Of a DNA stretch of 5,482 nucleotides, positions 5,160 to 5,482 are shown in pieces. Position numbers and translations under genes: made by a program. Each line of letters starts with the position of its first letter. The first letter of the stretch is position 1. The notes beneath the pieces were generated by a model. That model ran no database searches, was not told where the DNA came from, and was given only the letters and a program-made list of their open reading frames with translations. Source of the DNA: Bacillota bacterium (GTDB taxonomy: Bacteria > Bacillota > Clostridia > Acetivibrionales > DSM-1351); assembly GCA_023436515.1 (NCBI GenBank), contig JAEZIV010000144.1, positions 1 to 5,482 on the forward strand, in the 5' to 3' direction.

Positions 5160-5482
5160 TACTTTGTCAATTCAACCACATCTATTTTAACGTTAAAATC
5201 ATCCACACCTGACTTATTATTATCAAAATATGCTTTTAATATATCCTTGGCTATTGGAGCAGTATAGGCTCCGAGTACTCCTCTTTCAACAACAACCGCC
5301 ACCGCTATCTGCGGATTGTCGGCAGGAGCGTAGGCTATAAACAGCGCATTTGATGAGTGTTCTGCTTCTCTTCCTGTTTCTGCTGTTCCTGTTTTACCGG
5401 CAACCTTTATGGGCAATAGTTCATTAAAAGCATTTGCCGCTGTTCCCCCACCATCCTCGGCATTTGCAACTGCAAGCATCCC
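5159..5482 (-). CDS. mrdA: Class B penicillin-binding protein 2 (MrdA-like), C-terminal end (partial at window edge)
   Basis: The 107 visible residues are the end of a transpeptidase domain. The frame enters at the right edge with GM, matching the conserved region before the third active-site motif. The motif KTGTAETG follows, with Lys codon at 5393-5395. Then come NALFIAYAPADNPQIAVAVV and a final helix (TAPIAKDILKAYF), standard for elongation-specific PBP2. The catalytic Ser (SxxK) and SxN motifs lie outside the window. PBP2 cross-links lateral-wall peptidoglycan with RodA and MreBCD; in clostridia mreBCD-mrdA commonly precede minCDE, which supports MrdA over a division PBP3 or the sporulation SpoVD. 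The TAG stop abuts the first 16-bp repeat, so the extreme C-terminus may have been set by insertion of that element. Confidence 0.88.
   Translation of the reverse strand, partial: GMLAVANAEDGGGTAANAFNELLPIKVAGKTGTAETGREAEHSSNALFIAYAPADNPQIAVAVVVERGVLGAYTAPIAKDILKAYFDNNKSGVDDFNVKIDVVELTK

Overview
The window reads as a low-to-medium GC, spore-forming Clostridia chromosome, of the Ruminiclostridium/Acetivibrio kind. This rests on gene content and order (penicillin-binding protein 2, minC, minD, minE, methylglyoxal synthase homologue, then a spoIVFA/spoIVFB pair), on strong GGAGG/GGGGG ribosome binding sites and on AT-rich promoters. The genus is an inference. All genes are on the minus strand, so transcription runs from high to low coordinates.

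Layout in transcription order: (1) the C-terminal end of a class B penicillin-binding protein (mrdA-like), cut by the right window edge; (2) a 115-bp gap holding a repeat-rich insertion with two 16-bp direct repeats and several inverted repeats; (3) minC; (4) a 179-bp gap with a possible terminator and a very good sigma-A promoter; (5) minD and minE, closely coupled, then a divergent methylglyoxal synthase homologue and a clear intrinsic terminator; (6) a 239-bp control region with a sigma-E-like promoter, a leader hairpin and a second copy of the repeat found before minC; (7) a membrane-anchored M23/LytM protein (SpoIVFA-like) and a SpoIVFB-type M50 intramembrane metalloprotease; (8) the N-terminal half of an NfnA/SudB-type flavoprotein, cut by the left window edge.

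Functionally, the right half is a cell-shape and division-site module: elongasome transpeptidase, then MinC inhibitor, MinD ATPase and MinE topological factor. The left half is a late-sporulation signalling pair resembling B. subtilis spoIVFAB, which also lies just downstream of minCD in that species.

Most worth checking: the MgsA homologue lacks the catalytic aspartate region and the PHEPD motif; a roughly 36-bp hairpin-plus-Shine-Dalgarno module is shared by the minC and spoIVFA-like leaders; minC and minD appear to be separate transcription units; and the first bases of the window match the end of the Nextera transposon adapter, so they may not be genomic.
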